From NCBI RefSeq assembly GCF_030450125.1, contig NZ_CP123923.1, positions 4,216,001-4,280,000 of the forward strand: 64,000 nucleotides of DNA, read 5' to 3'. Positions 34,448-42,709 of the stretch are shown piece after piece; position 1 is the stretch's first letter; each line of letters starts with the position of its first letter. Position numbers and translations under genes: made by a program. Source of the DNA: Streptomyces sp. WP-1 (GTDB taxonomy: Bacteria > Actinomycetota > Actinomycetes > Streptomycetales > Streptomycetaceae). The notes below the pieces were generated by a model. The model was not told the origin of the DNA. It saw only the letters and a list, made by a program, of their open reading frames with translations, and ran no database searches.

Positions 34448-34798
34448 GTGCTGGAGATGACGCGCGAGGAGTTCGAGGAACTGGTCGCCGAGGCGCTCGA
34501 CCGGATCCCGCCGGAGCTGACCCGGCTCATGGACAACGTGGCGGTGTTCGTGGAGGACGAACCGCCCGCCGCCGATCCCGATCTGCTCGGGCTGTACGAG
34601 GGCACCCCGCTGACCGAGCGGGGCGAGTGGTACGCCGGGGTGCTGCCGGACCGGATCACGGTCTACCGGGGGCCGACGCTGCGGATGTGCGACACGCGCG
34701 AGGACGTCGTGGCGGAGACCGAGGTGACCGTGGTGCACGAGATCGCCCACCACTTCGGCATCGACGACGCCCGGCTGCACGCGCTCGGCTACGGGTGA
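34448..34798 (+). CDS. Minimal zincin-like metallopeptidase family protein
   Basis: 116 residues from GTG 34448. The starting MLEMTREEFEELVAEALDRIP is the usual family N-terminus; the open frame begins earlier at a TTG without support. The C-terminus holds TVVHEIAHHFGIDDARLHALGYG, that is HExxH plus the downstream Asp typical of the small actinobacterial metallopeptidase family formerly DUF1025. It has no prodomain or signal peptide and is likely cytosolic. Function unknown. Confidence 0.9.
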   Translation: MLEMTREEFEELVAEALDRIPPELTRLMDNVAVFVEDEPPAADPDLLGLYEGTPLTERGEWYAGVLPDRITVYRGPTLRMCDTREDVVAETEVTVVHEIAHHFGIDDARLHALGYG

Positions 34799-34955
34799 CG
34801 GGACGTCAGCGCGGCCGCGGGGGCCGCGAGGGACGCGGGCGCGGCCGTAGGAGCCGTACGGGCCGCGTGGCTTGATGCGTACGCGGCGCGTGTCCTCCTG
34901 CGGGCGACGGGAGTTGGACAGGTTGACCCGTTCCCCGCCCCCGGAGGTGGCCGCC

Positions 34956-35474
34956 GTGCGCCCCTTGCCCGTACCCGTACGTCTGGTCGTCACGGCACTG
35001 GCCGTCTCCGCCGCCACCGGCTGTGTGAACGTGGGTGACGCCGCCGGCCGGACCCCGCCCTCCCATTCCGCGGGGCGGCACGGCGGCGCCGGAGCGGCGG
35101 CGGGCGCCGGGCCCGCGGTGGACAGCCTGGCGGTCCCCGGTCACGGCGCGTCCGGCCGCGACGGCAAGCACGGGCACGGCGGCAAGCGGAAGCCGGGGGA
35201 GTCGGCCCCGGCGTCCCCGGCCGACGCGTCCGGCGCGGACAGCGCCTCCGCCGACCCCGCGAAGCCCCGCAAGACCCCCGGGGCCCCGCCGGCCCCGCCC
35301 GCGCAGCAGCCGACCCCGGGGCCCACCACCGCCCCGCCCCCGCCCCCGGCGACCACCCCGCCACCGCCCGACACCGCGCCCCCGTCGGCCGAACCCTCCT
35401 CCTCGGCGCACGAGGACCCGGGCCCCCAGCTGGTGCAACGGGAGCCGGCACCCGCGGCGGGTGTCCCGATGTGA
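34956..35474 (+). CDS. Pro-rich secreted lipoprotein, hypothetical
   Basis: 172 residues from GTG 34956, with GGAGGTGG about 6 nt upstream. The signal peptide VRPLPVPVRLVVTALAVSA ends in AATGC, an acceptable lipobox, so Cys near residue 20 would be lipid-modified. The rest is low complexity: a Gly/His/Lys-rich patch (GRDGKHGHGGKRKPG), then long Pro/Ala/Thr runs. No domain is seen. It probably sits in the cell wall zone. Confidence 0.7.
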   Translation: MRPLPVPVRLVVTALAVSAATGCVNVGDAAGRTPPSHSAGRHGGAGAAAGAGPAVDSLAVPGHGASGRDGKHGHGGKRKPGESAPASPADASGADSASADPAKPRKTPGAPPAPPAQQPTPGPTTAPPPPPATTPPPPDTAPPSAEPSSSAHEDPGPQLVQREPAPAAGVPM

Positions 35475-35692
35475 CCGGACGCACCCTCCGGAGCGGCCCA
35501 TCGGTTTGCCTTGAGGGGTGGAGGGTGCGTATGGTGGTAGATCGTTTGATCCCATTTGCCCGGCGCCACTGCAGAGCGCGCCGTGTGGCGCGTACTCTCC
35601 TTTGCCGTGGCGGACCGCATTGAGGCGGTCGTGAGCGAAACACGGAGTTGACGGGCGCGTGCCGAAGAGACTCCGGAAGGTTTCCCATTCGC

Positions 35693-37861
35693 ATGTCCGT
35701 GTCCAGTTTTGACCAGATCGTCGTGCCCGAAAACGAGAACGAGAACGAACTCGTGGACGAGACGACCGAGGCCACTGAGACCCAGGCCCCTGAGGCCCCC
35801 CAGACCACCTTCGCCGACCTCGGCCTCCCCGAGGGCGTTGTGCGCAAGCTCGCGCAGAACGGCGTGACGGCCCCCTTCCCGATCCAGGCCGCGACCATCC
35901 CGGACGCCCTGCTCGGCAAGGACATCCTCGGCCGTGGCCGCACCGGCTCCGGCAAGACCCTCTCCTTCGGCCTGCCGACGCTGGCCCAGCTGGCCGGCGG
36001 CCGCACCGAGAAGAAGCGCCCCCGCGCGGTCATCCTCACCCCGACCCGCGAGCTGGCCATGCAGGTCGCGGACGCCCTCCAGCCGTACGGCGACGTCGTC
36101 GGCCTGAAGATGAAGGTCGTCTGCGGCGGTACGTCCATGGGCAACCAGATCTACGCCCTGGAGCGCGGTGTCGACATCCTCGTCGCCACCCCGGGCCGGC
36201 TGCGCGACATCATCAAGCGCGGCGCCTGCTCGCTCGAGGACGTCCAGATCACCGTCCTGGACGAGGCCGACCAGATGTCCGACCTGGGCTTCCTGCCCGA
36301 GGTCACCGAGCTGCTCGACCAGGTCCCGGCCGGCGGTCAGCGGATGCTCTTCTCCGCCACGATGGAGAACGAGATCCAGACCCTCGTCGACCGCTACCTG
36401 AAGAGCCCCGTCTCCCACGAGGTGGACGCGGCCCAGGGCGCGGTGACGACCATGTCCCACCACATCCTCATCGTGAAGCCCAAGGACAAGGCGCCGGTCA
36501 CCGCCGCGATCGCCTCCCGCAAGGGCCGCACGATCATCTTCGTCCGCACCCAGCTGGGCGCCGACCGCGTCGCCGAGCAGCTGCGCGACGCGGGCGTGAA
36601 GGCCGACGCGCTGCACGGCGGCATGACCCAGGGCGCGCGCACCCGCACCCTGGCCGACTTCAAGGACGGTTACGTCAACGTCCTGGTCGCCACCGACGTC
36701 GCCGCCCGCGGCATCCACGTCGACGGCATCGACCTGGTCCTCAACGTGGACCCGGCCGGCGACCACAAGGACTACCTGCACCGTGCGGGCCGTACCGCGC
36801 GTGCGGGCCGTACCGGCACCGTCGTCTCCCTGTCGCTGCCGCACCAGCGGCGCCAGATCTTCCGCCTGATGGAGGACGCCGGCGTCGACGCGGGCCGCCA
36901 CATCATCCAGGGCGGCGCCGCCTTCGAGCCGGAGGTCGCCGAGATCACCGGCGCCCGCTCCATGACCGAGGTGCAGGCCGAGTCCGCCGGCAACGCCGCG
37001 CAGCAGGCCGAGCGCGAGGTCTCCCAGCTGACCAAGCAGCTGGAGCGTGCCCAGCGCCGCGCGACGGAGCTGCGCGAGGAGGCCGACCGCCTGGTGGCCC
37101 GGGTCGCCCGCGAGCGCGGCGAGGACCCGGAGACCGCCGTGGCCGAGGCGCAGGCGGCGGTGGCCGAGGCCGAGGCCGTGGCCGTGGCCGAGGAGCCGGC
37201 CGAGCGCGAGACCGAGCGCGAGGAGCGTCCGGCGGCTTCGGCGCCGTACGAGCGCCGGGAGCGCCGCACCTTCGACCGCGACCGTGACGACCGCGGTGGC
37301 CGTGGCTTCGACCGCCGTGACGACCGCGGTGACCGTGGCGGCCGTTCCTTCGAGCGCCGTGACGACCGTGGCGGTTTCCGCCGTGACGACCGCGGTGACC
37401 GTCGTGACGACCGTGGTGGCCGCTCTTTCGAGCGTCGTGACGACCGTCGCCCGTTCGACCGTGACCGTCGTGACGACCGTGGCGGCCGTTCCTTCGAGCG
37501 CCGTGACGACCGCCGGGACGACCGCGGTGACCGTCGTGACGACCGCGGTGGCCGTCCCTTCGAGCGCCGTGACGACCGTGGCGGTTTCCGCCGTGACGAC
37601 CGCGGTGACCGCCGTGACGACCGTGGTGGCCGTCCCTTCGAGCGCCGTGACGACCGCGGTGGCTTCCGCCGGGACGACCGCGGTGGCCACCGGGGCAGCG
37701 ACCGTCCGTTCAACCGCGACCGCCGCGACGACCGTCCGGGCTTCCGCTCCGGCGGCCACGAGCGCCCCTACGGCCGCCGTGACGACCACCGTGGCACCGG
37801 TGGCACCGGCTCCTCCTTCGGCCGCCGCGACGACAAGCCGCGCTGGAAGCGCAACGGCTGA
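35693..37861 (+). CDS. DEAD-box RNA helicase with R/D/G-rich tail
   Basis: 722 residues. The DEAD core is complete: Q motif TFADLGLPEGVVRKL ... FPIQAATIP, motif I GRTGSGKTLSF near residue 82, Ia PTRELAMQV, Ib TPGRL, motif II VLDEADQM near 188, motif III FSATM, motif V ATDVAARGIHVDGI, motif VI HRAGRTARAGRTG. An acidic/coiled segment (about 430-510) leads to a tail of about 200 residues made of RRDDRGG and SFERRDDRG repeats. Such tails bind RNA non-specifically and can promote condensates (family knowledge). ATG 35693 is preferred over the further upstream frame. The 218-bp upstream gap leaves room for a long 5' leader, as in cold-shock helicase genes. Confidence 0.94.
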   Translation: MSVSSFDQIVVPENENENELVDETTEATETQAPEAPQTTFADLGLPEGVVRKLAQNGVTAPFPIQAATIPDALLGKDILGRGRTGSGKTLSFGLPTLAQLAGGRTEKKRPRAVILTPTRELAMQVADALQPYGDVVGLKMKVVCGGTSMGNQIYALERGVDILVATPGRLRDIIKRGACSLEDVQITVLDEADQMSDLGFLPEVTELLDQVPAGGQRMLFSATMENEIQTLVDRYLKSPVSHEVDAAQGAVTTMSHHILIVKPKDKAPVTAAIASRKGRTIIFVRTQLGADRVAEQLRDAGVKADALHGGMTQGARTRTLADFKDGYVNVLVATDVAARGIHVDGIDLVLNVDPAGDHKDYLHRAGRTARAGRTGTVVSLSLPHQRRQIFRLMEDAGVDAGRHIIQGGAAFEPEVAEITGARSMTEVQAESAGNAAQQAEREVSQLTKQLERAQRRATELREEADRLVARVARERGEDPETAVAEAQAAVAEAEAVAVAEEPAERETEREERPAASAPYERRERRTFDRDRDDRGGRGFDRRDDRGDRGGRSFERRDDRGGFRRDDRGDRRDDRGGRSFERRDDRRPFDRDRRDDRGGRSFERRDDRRDDRGDRRDDRGGRPFERRDDRGGFRRDDRGDRRDDRGGRPFERRDDRGGFRRDDRGGHRGSDRPFNRDRRDDRPGFRSGGHERPYGRRDDHRGTGGTGSSFGRRDDKPRWKRNG
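37262..37800 (+). repeat. Coding repeats for the R/D/G-rich helicase tail
   Basis: Imperfect repeats of about 15-60 bp built on CGTGACGACCGCGGTGG encode RDDRGG and RSFERRDDRG units. Long identical blocks make length variation by recombination likely. Confidence 0.85.
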
Positions 37862-37881
37862 CGGATCGCCGTACGCACCGC

Positions 37882-37917
37882 GAAGGGCCCGCACGACTCA
37901 CGTCGTGCGGGCCCTTC
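37882..37917 (+). terminator. Terminator after the DEAD-box helicase gene
   Basis: GAAGGGCCCGCACGAC pairs perfectly (16 bp) with GTCGTGCGGGCCCTTC around a 4-nt loop. Confidence 0.88.
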
Positions 37918-37933
37918 CGCGTGCCGCGCCCGA

Positions 37934-37947
37934 GTGACGCATGTCAC
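37934..37947 (+). promoter_or_regulatory. Crp-like palindrome before the permease
   Basis: GTGACGCATGTCAC fits GTG-N6-GNCAC, the Streptomyces Crp consensus as I know it. It ends 27 bp before the permease ATG. A further half site GTGACG follows at 37952. Confidence 0.45.
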
Positions 37948-37974
37948 GCCCGTGACGGGGGAATTGCTGGGGGC

Positions 37975-39492
37975 ATGACAGAAGACGCGACAGACGACGC
38001 GACAGACGACGCGACCGCTGATGTGCCGTCGGACGAGGAACGGCTGGCCCAGCTCGGTTACACGCAGGTCCTCGCCCGCCGTATGTCGGCGTTCGCCAAC
38101 TACGCGGTGTCCTTCACGATCATCTCGGTCCTGTCGGGCTGTCTGACCCTCTACTCCTTCGGCATGACCACCGGCGGCCCCGCCGTGATCACCTGGGGCT
38201 GGGTCGCGGTCGGCCTGATGACGCTGCTCGTGGGGCTGTCGATGGCCGAGATCTGCTCGGCCTACCCGACCTCGGCCGGACTGTACTTCTGGGCCCACCG
38301 GCTGGCGCCCGCGCGTTCGGCGGCGGCGTGGGCGTGGTTCACGGGCTGGTTCAACGTGCTGGGCCAGGTCGCGGTCACCGCGGGCATCGACTTCGGCGCC
38401 GCGTCCTTCCTCGGCGCGTATCTGAACCTCCAGTTCGGCTTCGAGGTCACGCGCGGGCGCACGGTCCTGCTCTTCGCCGCGATCCTGCTGCTGCACGGCC
38501 TGCTGAACACCTTCGGGGTGCGGATCGTCGCCTTCCTGAACAGCGTGAGCGTGTGGTGGCACGTGCTCGGCGTGGCCGTCATCGCCGGCGCGCTGGCCGT
38601 CGTACCCGACCACCACCGCTCGACGTCCTTCGTCCTCACCCACTTCGTCGACCGGACGGGCTGGGGCAGCGGCGTCTACGTCGTGCTGCTCGGCCTCCTG
38701 ATGGCCCAGTACACCTTCACGGGCTACGACGCCTCCGCCCATATGACCGAGGAGACGCACGACGCGGCCACGGCGGGCCCGAAGGGCATCGTGCGTTCCA
38801 TCTGGACGTCCTGGATCGCGGGATTCGTGCTGCTGCTCGGCTTCACCTACGCGATCCAGTCGTACGACAAGGAGCTGGCGTCCCCGACCGGCGCGCCGCC
38901 GGCCCAGATCCTCCTGGACGCGCTCGGCGCCACCTCCGGCAAGCTGCTGCTCCTGGTGGTGATCGGCGCCCAGCTCTTCTGCGGCATGGCCTCCGTGACC
39001 GCCAACAGCCGCATGATCTACGCCTTCTCGCGCGACGGCGCGCTGCCCTTCTCCCGGCTCTGGCACACGGTGAGCCCGCGCACCCGCACCCCCGTGGCGG
39101 CGGTCTGGCTGGCCGCGCTCGCCGCGCTGGCCCTCGGCCTGCCCTACCTGATCAACTCGACGGCGTACGCGGCGGTGACGTCCATCGCGGTGATCGGCCT
39201 CTACCTCGCCTACGTCGTCCCGACCTTCCTGCGGGTCCGCAAGGGCGCGGCGTTCCAACGGGGCCCCTGGCACCTGGGCCGCTGGTCGGGCGTGGTCGGG
39301 GTGATCTCGGTCCTGTGGGTGCTGGCGATCACGATCCTCTTCATGCTCCCCCAGGTCTCCCCCGTCACCTGGGAGACCTTCAACTACGCCCCGGTCGCCG
39401 TCCTGGTCGTCCTGGGCTTCGCCGCCACCTGGTGGCTCGTCTCCGCCCGCCACTGGTTCCTCGCCCCCGCCTCCACCCCCGTCAAGAACTAG
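37975..39492 (+). CDS. APC-family amino acid permease
   Basis: 505 residues with about twelve transmembrane helices. The N-terminal tail is acidic and holds a short DATD/DATDDATD repeat. The first helix region QVLARRMSAFANYAVSFTIISVLSG and ITWGWVAVGLMTLLVGLSMAEICSAYPTSAGLYFWAHRL are the typical amino acid/choline permease pattern (GABA permease, UgpA/BAT1 group). TFTGYDASAHMTEETHDA lies in the middle and FSRDGALPFSRLWHTV later. Likely substrates are amino acids, amines or GABA. ATG 37975 follows CTGGGGGC. Control by a Crp-like factor is possible. Confidence 0.9.
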   Translation: MTEDATDDATDDATADVPSDEERLAQLGYTQVLARRMSAFANYAVSFTIISVLSGCLTLYSFGMTTGGPAVITWGWVAVGLMTLLVGLSMAEICSAYPTSAGLYFWAHRLAPARSAAAWAWFTGWFNVLGQVAVTAGIDFGAASFLGAYLNLQFGFEVTRGRTVLLFAAILLLHGLLNTFGVRIVAFLNSVSVWWHVLGVAVIAGALAVVPDHHRSTSFVLTHFVDRTGWGSGVYVVLLGLLMAQYTFTGYDASAHMTEETHDAATAGPKGIVRSIWTSWIAGFVLLLGFTYAIQSYDKELASPTGAPPAQILLDALGATSGKLLLLVVIGAQLFCGMASVTANSRMIYAFSRDGALPFSRLWHTVSPRTRTPVAAVWLAALAALALGLPYLINSTAYAAVTSIAVIGLYLAYVVPTFLRVRKGAAFQRGPWHLGRWSGVVGVISVLWVLAITILFMLPQVSPVTWETFNYAPVAVLVVLGFAATWWLVSARHWFLAPASTPVKN

Positions 39493-39580
39493 CCATCCGG
39501 CCCCCCGACGCGGCCGGGTCCCCCCTACCCGATCGGAGACCCGGCCTGCTGCGGCTATGCTCGGACAGGCAACATCGCCT

Positions 39581-39653
39581 GGGCCCTTAGCTCAATTGGC
39601 AGAGCAGTGGACTTTTAATCCATTGGTTGTGGGTTCGAGTCCCACAGGGCCTA
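39581..39653 (+). tRNA. tRNA-Lys (TTT)
   Basis: GGGCCCTTAGCTCAATTGG at the 5' end, anticodon TTT in ACTTTTAAT, T arm GTTCGAGTC and 3' AGGGCCT with discriminator A. The first pair is G-T. 73 nt, CCA not encoded. Confidence 0.94.
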
Positions 39654-39661
39654 CGGAATCG

Positions 39662-39692
39662 CCCCCAGCTCAGAGGTAGTTCGAGCTGGGGG
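39662..39692 (+). terminator. Terminator after tRNA-Lys
   Basis: CCCCCAGCTC pairs with GAGCTGGGGG, followed by CTTCATCTGTTTT. Confidence 0.8.
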
Positions 39693-39719
39693 CTTCATCT
39701 GTTTTCAGGGGGTTCGGTG

Positions 39720-40256
39720 ATGATTCTGCTGCTGTCCGGGAGCCTGCGGGCCGGTTCCGCCAATGAGGCGCTGTTGCGGACGGCGCGGGCGGTGGCGGTC
39801 GAGGCGGGGGCGGAGGCCCTGGTGTACGAGGGGCTGGGGCGGCTTCCGCACTTCAATCCTGATGACGACCGGGAACCGCTGCCGGCGGCCGTGGCCGGGT
39901 TGCGGGCGGCGATCGACGCGGCGGACGCGGTGCTGATCTGCACGCCGGAGTACGCCGGGACACTGCCGGGCGCGTTCAAGAACCTGCTGGACTGGACGGT
40001 CGGCGGGACCGAGATCTGCGACAAGCCGGTCGCCTGGGTCAATGTGGCGGCGCCGGGCCGGGGACAGGGCGCGGAGGCCACCTTGCGGACCGTGCTCGGG
40101 TACACCGGCGCGGCCGTCGTGGAGGCGGCCTGTGCGCGGGTGCCGGTGGGGCACGGTGATGTGGGGGCGGACGGGGTGGTCGCCGACCCGGAGATCCGCC
40201 GACGGGTCGGGGACGTGGTACGCCTGCTGGCGGCGGCCGGGGCGGGGGAGGCGTGA
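39720..40256 (+). CDS. NAD(P)H-dependent FMN reductase
   Basis: 178 residues from ATG 39720; an adjacent GTG at 39717 is also possible, and CAGGGGG lies upstream. The flavodoxin-like fold shows LLLSGSLRAGSANEALLR at the N-terminus (FMN phosphate loop, GS-x-R-x-x-S type), VLICTPEYAGTLPGAFKNLLDW near 80 (PEY-x-x-x-x-P-G-x-x-K-N-x-x-D/L-W signature) and KPVAWVNVA. It reduces FMN, azo dyes, quinones or chromate in known members. Its stop overlaps the next gene by 4 bp. Confidence 0.9.
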   Translation: MILLLSGSLRAGSANEALLRTARAVAVEAGAEALVYEGLGRLPHFNPDDDREPLPAAVAGLRAAIDAADAVLICTPEYAGTLPGAFKNLLDWTVGGTEICDKPVAWVNVAAPGRGQGAEATLRTVLGYTGAAVVEAACARVPVGHGDVGADGVVADPEIRRRVGDVVRLLAAAGAGEA

Positions 40257-40984
40257 CGGCGGATTCCGCGCGGGTGCTGAACCTGTGGCGGCGGCAGCTG
40301 GGGCGGGTGCCCGAGTCGGTCTGGGAGCGGTCCGGGCTCCAGGTGCTCATCCTCGCCGACAACGGGCTCACCGCGCTGCCGGACGGCATCGGGCGGCTGC
40401 GGGATCTGCGGACCCTGGACCTCGGGCACAACCGGCTGGCCTCGGTGCCCCCGGAGATCGGGGAGCTGACCGGGCTCGACGGCTTCCTCTATCTGCACGA
40501 CAACGCGCTGGGCGAGCTTCCCGAGGCACTGGGGAACCTGACGCGGCTGCGGTATCTGAACGTCGGGGAGAACGCCCTCAGGGCCCTGCCCGAGACCGTC
40601 GGCCGGATGGCCGGGCTGGTCGAACTGCGGGCACAGTACAACCGGTTGACCGCGCTGCCCGACTCCATCGGGGGCCTCGGCCGCCTTCGCGAGCTGTGGC
40701 TGCGGGGCAACGAACTGGCGGACCTGCCCGCGTCCATGGGCGCGCTGAAGGAGCTGCGCCACCTCGACCTGCGCGAGAACGCGCTGCCCGAACTCCCGCC
40801 GTGCCTGGCCGGCCTGCCCCTGCTGCGGCAGCTGGACGTGCGCGGCAACCGGCTCACCCGGCTGCCCGACTGGCTCGTGGACCTGCCCGCACTGGAGAAG
40901 CTGGACCTGCGCTGGAACGACTGCCCCCGGGAGTCCCCGCTGACCGCGGAGCTGGAGCGGCGGGGCTGCGTCGTCCTGCTGTGA
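40253..40984 (+). CDS. Leucine-rich-repeat protein
   Basis: 243 residues. After about 25 N-terminal residues the protein is eight to nine LRR units of about 23 residues, for example LTALPDGIGRLRDLRTLDLGHN, fitting LxxLPxxLxxLxxLxxLxLxxN, the 'plant/SHOC2-like' class. There is no signal peptide, kinase or GTPase domain, so it is a free cytoplasmic solenoid, probably a protein-binding scaffold. The GTG start overlaps the FMN reductase stop by 4 bp (GTGA), which implies translational coupling. No known pathway joins the two. Confidence 0.88.
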   Translation: MTADSARVLNLWRRQLGRVPESVWERSGLQVLILADNGLTALPDGIGRLRDLRTLDLGHNRLASVPPEIGELTGLDGFLYLHDNALGELPEALGNLTRLRYLNVGENALRALPETVGRMAGLVELRAQYNRLTALPDSIGGLGRLRELWLRGNELADLPASMGALKELRHLDLRENALPELPPCLAGLPLLRQLDVRGNRLTRLPDWLVDLPALEKLDLRWNDCPRESPLTAELERRGCVVLL

Positions 40985-41014
40985 CGGGGGCCGCGGCGAC
41001 CGCTGCCGCCGCCG

Positions 41015-41082
41015 ACCGGGCCCGCCGGTGACCGCGCCCGCCGGTGACCGCGCCCGCCGGTGACCGCGCCCGGGCCCGCCGG
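41015..41082. repeat. Short GCCGGTGACCGCGCCC repeats
   Basis: The 16-bp unit CCGCCGGTGACCGCGC recurs three times in a row, with partial copies at both ends, between the convergent LRR and DUF2637 genes. Confidence 0.8.
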
Positions 41083-41104
41083 TGTTCCCGGCGGGCCGGC
41101 GCCC

Positions 41105-41758
41105 TCACCTGACGTCGTACGGACCCTGCGCCTTGGGATTGCGGCGGCTGTGCGCGGCATGCCGGGGTCGGGCCACCTTGGAGGAGACCTGGCCGACGAT
41201 CTCCCAGAAACACACCAGGGCGGTGATCGGCGGAATTCCGAAGATGATCAGGGAAAGCGGGGAATGCGCCGCATGGCAGACGCACAGGGCGACCGCCATC
41301 ACGGAGGCGCCCAGCAGAACTCCCCACGATCTTCTGGCACTTCTGTTCTGTACCGTCGCCCGCAGAATGGACAGCGCCGCCACGAGCCAGGGCCCGTACA
41401 CCGTCAACGGCCACCACTGCGCGAGGCGCATCGGCAGTACGGAGGAAGCGGTGGCGCGGAGTTGGGCGTAGGAATAGGAGAAGGACCAGCCCAGCATGCA
41501 CAACGCGCACACCGAGATGGTGGCGATCAGCAGCGTGACGGGCGCACCGCGCTGATTGTCACGCAGCAATCCGGGCTCGGTACGGATGCGCCGGCGGTTT
41601 TTCCGGTGGCTGGACCTGCCGTGCGGCGGGGCCGGGTCGGGATTCGCGGCGGACGCGCCGGACAGCATCTGGGCCAGCTCTTCGACCGGGTCCCACTGCA
41701 TCTCGAGCGTGCTGAACTCATAGTCACACAAAACGTCTTCATCGTGAATCCTGTCCAT
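41105..41758 (-). CDS. DUF2637-like membrane protein
   Basis: 217 residues. An acidic N-terminal region (MDRIHDEDVLCDYEF) and a basic linker (HRKNRRRIRTE) precede four hydrophobic helices between about 70 and 190. TLLIATISVCALCMLGWSFSYSYAQL, MRLAQWWPLTVYGPWLVAALSIL and IIFGIPPITALVCFWEIVGQV match the DUF2637 pattern. Relatives are common on actinobacterial plasmids (Spd-like) but also on chromosomes. ATG 41758 lies 10 bp after a small upstream ORF, with AGGACT overlapping that ORF's stop. Function unknown. Confidence 0.8.
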   Translation of the reverse strand: MDRIHDEDVLCDYEFSTLEMQWDPVEELAQMLSGASAANPDPAPPHGRSSHRKNRRRIRTEPGLLRDNQRGAPVTLLIATISVCALCMLGWSFSYSYAQLRATASSVLPMRLAQWWPLTVYGPWLVAALSILRATVQNRSARRSWGVLLGASVMAVALCVCHAAHSPLSLIIFGIPPITALVCFWEIVGQVSSKVARPRHAAHSRRNPKAQGPYDVR

Positions 41759-41768
41759 CGGCTGAGTC

Positions 41769-41942
41769 CTAGAGCCTCACCATTGCCCGCAGGTACTCAC
41801 TCTCCAGCTGACGGATTCTCTTCAAGAAATCGTCAAGAAGATCCGAGCAGCCGTCGGTGAACACCTCGCTTTCCTTGTTTTCCAGCCGGAATGTGACCGG
41901 CGAGTGGAGATTCAGCGCTGTGCGCCTCTCAGTGCGTGCCAC
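41769..41942 (-). CDS. 57-residue small protein upstream of DUF2637
   Basis: GTG 41942 opens a frame of 57 residues: MARTERRTALNLHSPVTF, an acidic middle with TDGCSDLLDDFLKR, and a helical end RIRQLESEYLRAMVRL. It stops 10 bp before the DUF2637 start, in the same orientation. The heptad-like FLKRIRQLESEYLRAM could form a short coiled coil. No strong ribosome-binding site is seen (AGAGG about 16 nt upstream). No homology recognised. Confidence 0.5.
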   Translation of the reverse strand: MARTERRTALNLHSPVTFRLENKESEVFTDGCSDLLDDFLKRIRQLESEYLRAMVRL

Positions 41943-42129
41943 GGTCAGCTAACGAGCCTCTCGGGAGCTGAGGGTGTGGGGCATTCGGGTGCTTCTGTAG
42001 CTCGAAAGCGGGGTTCGGCGGTCCTATGACAGCAACGGGCGAAAATACGAATGCCGTTTTCCCGGGCCCCGGGAACGACTCCGGGAACACGGTGACGTCC
42101 CGCCCGACGGCCCGTACGCCGGGCGGGAA

Positions 42130-42686
42130 TCGGGGAGGAGTACGAGGGCGGCGCCGAGCGAGTCGAACGGGAGCGCGACGCGGCGGCGGGTGCGGACGCT
42201 GTGGCTGGTGGCCGCCGTCGCCTACGCCGTCGATCCGGGGAGCAGGCCCGCGGTGGTCGCGGGCCTGGAGGGCCGGGCCCCCGTGCCGGTGCTCGGGTCC
42301 TGGCTGGAGCTGCGGGTGCGGCGCAACCCCGGCGCAATCCCGACGCGGCCTTCGGCATGGGCAGCGCGACGACCATCGTGGTCACCCTGGTCGCGATCGC
42401 CGTGGCCGCCGTCATCGTGCGGGTGTCGCGCCGGCTGGCCAGCACGCCCTGGGCGGTCGCCCTCGGCCTGCTGCCGGGCGGCGCGGTCGGCAATCCGACC
42501 GGCCGGCTCTTCCGCTCGCCGGGCGGCCTGCGCGGCGCGGTGGTCGGCTTCGTCTCGGTGCGCGACTTCAGCGTCATGGACCTCGCCGACTGGGCGATCA
42601 CCGGCGGCGGCGTGCTGATCGTCGTCCTGTCCCTCACCGGGCACGACCTGGGCGACGCCCGCCGTCCCCAGGAGCAGACCGGCTGA
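42130..42686 (+). pseudogene. lspA-like (signal peptidase II) relic, frameshifted
   Basis: Two frames joined at about 42340 together spell a signal peptidase II. Frame 1 from about 42181 gives LWLVAAVAYAVDPGS ... VLGSWLELRVRRNPGA. Frame 2 continues AAFGMGSATTIVVTL ... STPWAVALGLLPGGAVGNPTGRLF ... MDLADWAITGGGVLIV. At the junction AACCCCGGCGC is followed by AATCCCGACGC, an 11-bp near-perfect tandem copy that shifts the frame. The catalytic motif N-x-x-D-R reads NPTGR, so the first active Asp is already lost, while the second motif keeps LAD. The true lspA must be elsewhere. The start of the relic is uncertain. Confidence 0.82.
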
Positions 42687-42709
42687 CCCGGAGCCGCACA
42701 CTGGAGCCG

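Noticed and set aside
37262..37860. CRISPR-like array in the helicase 3' end
   Set aside because: The repeats are in frame, encode RDDRGG units, vary in length and lack spacers.
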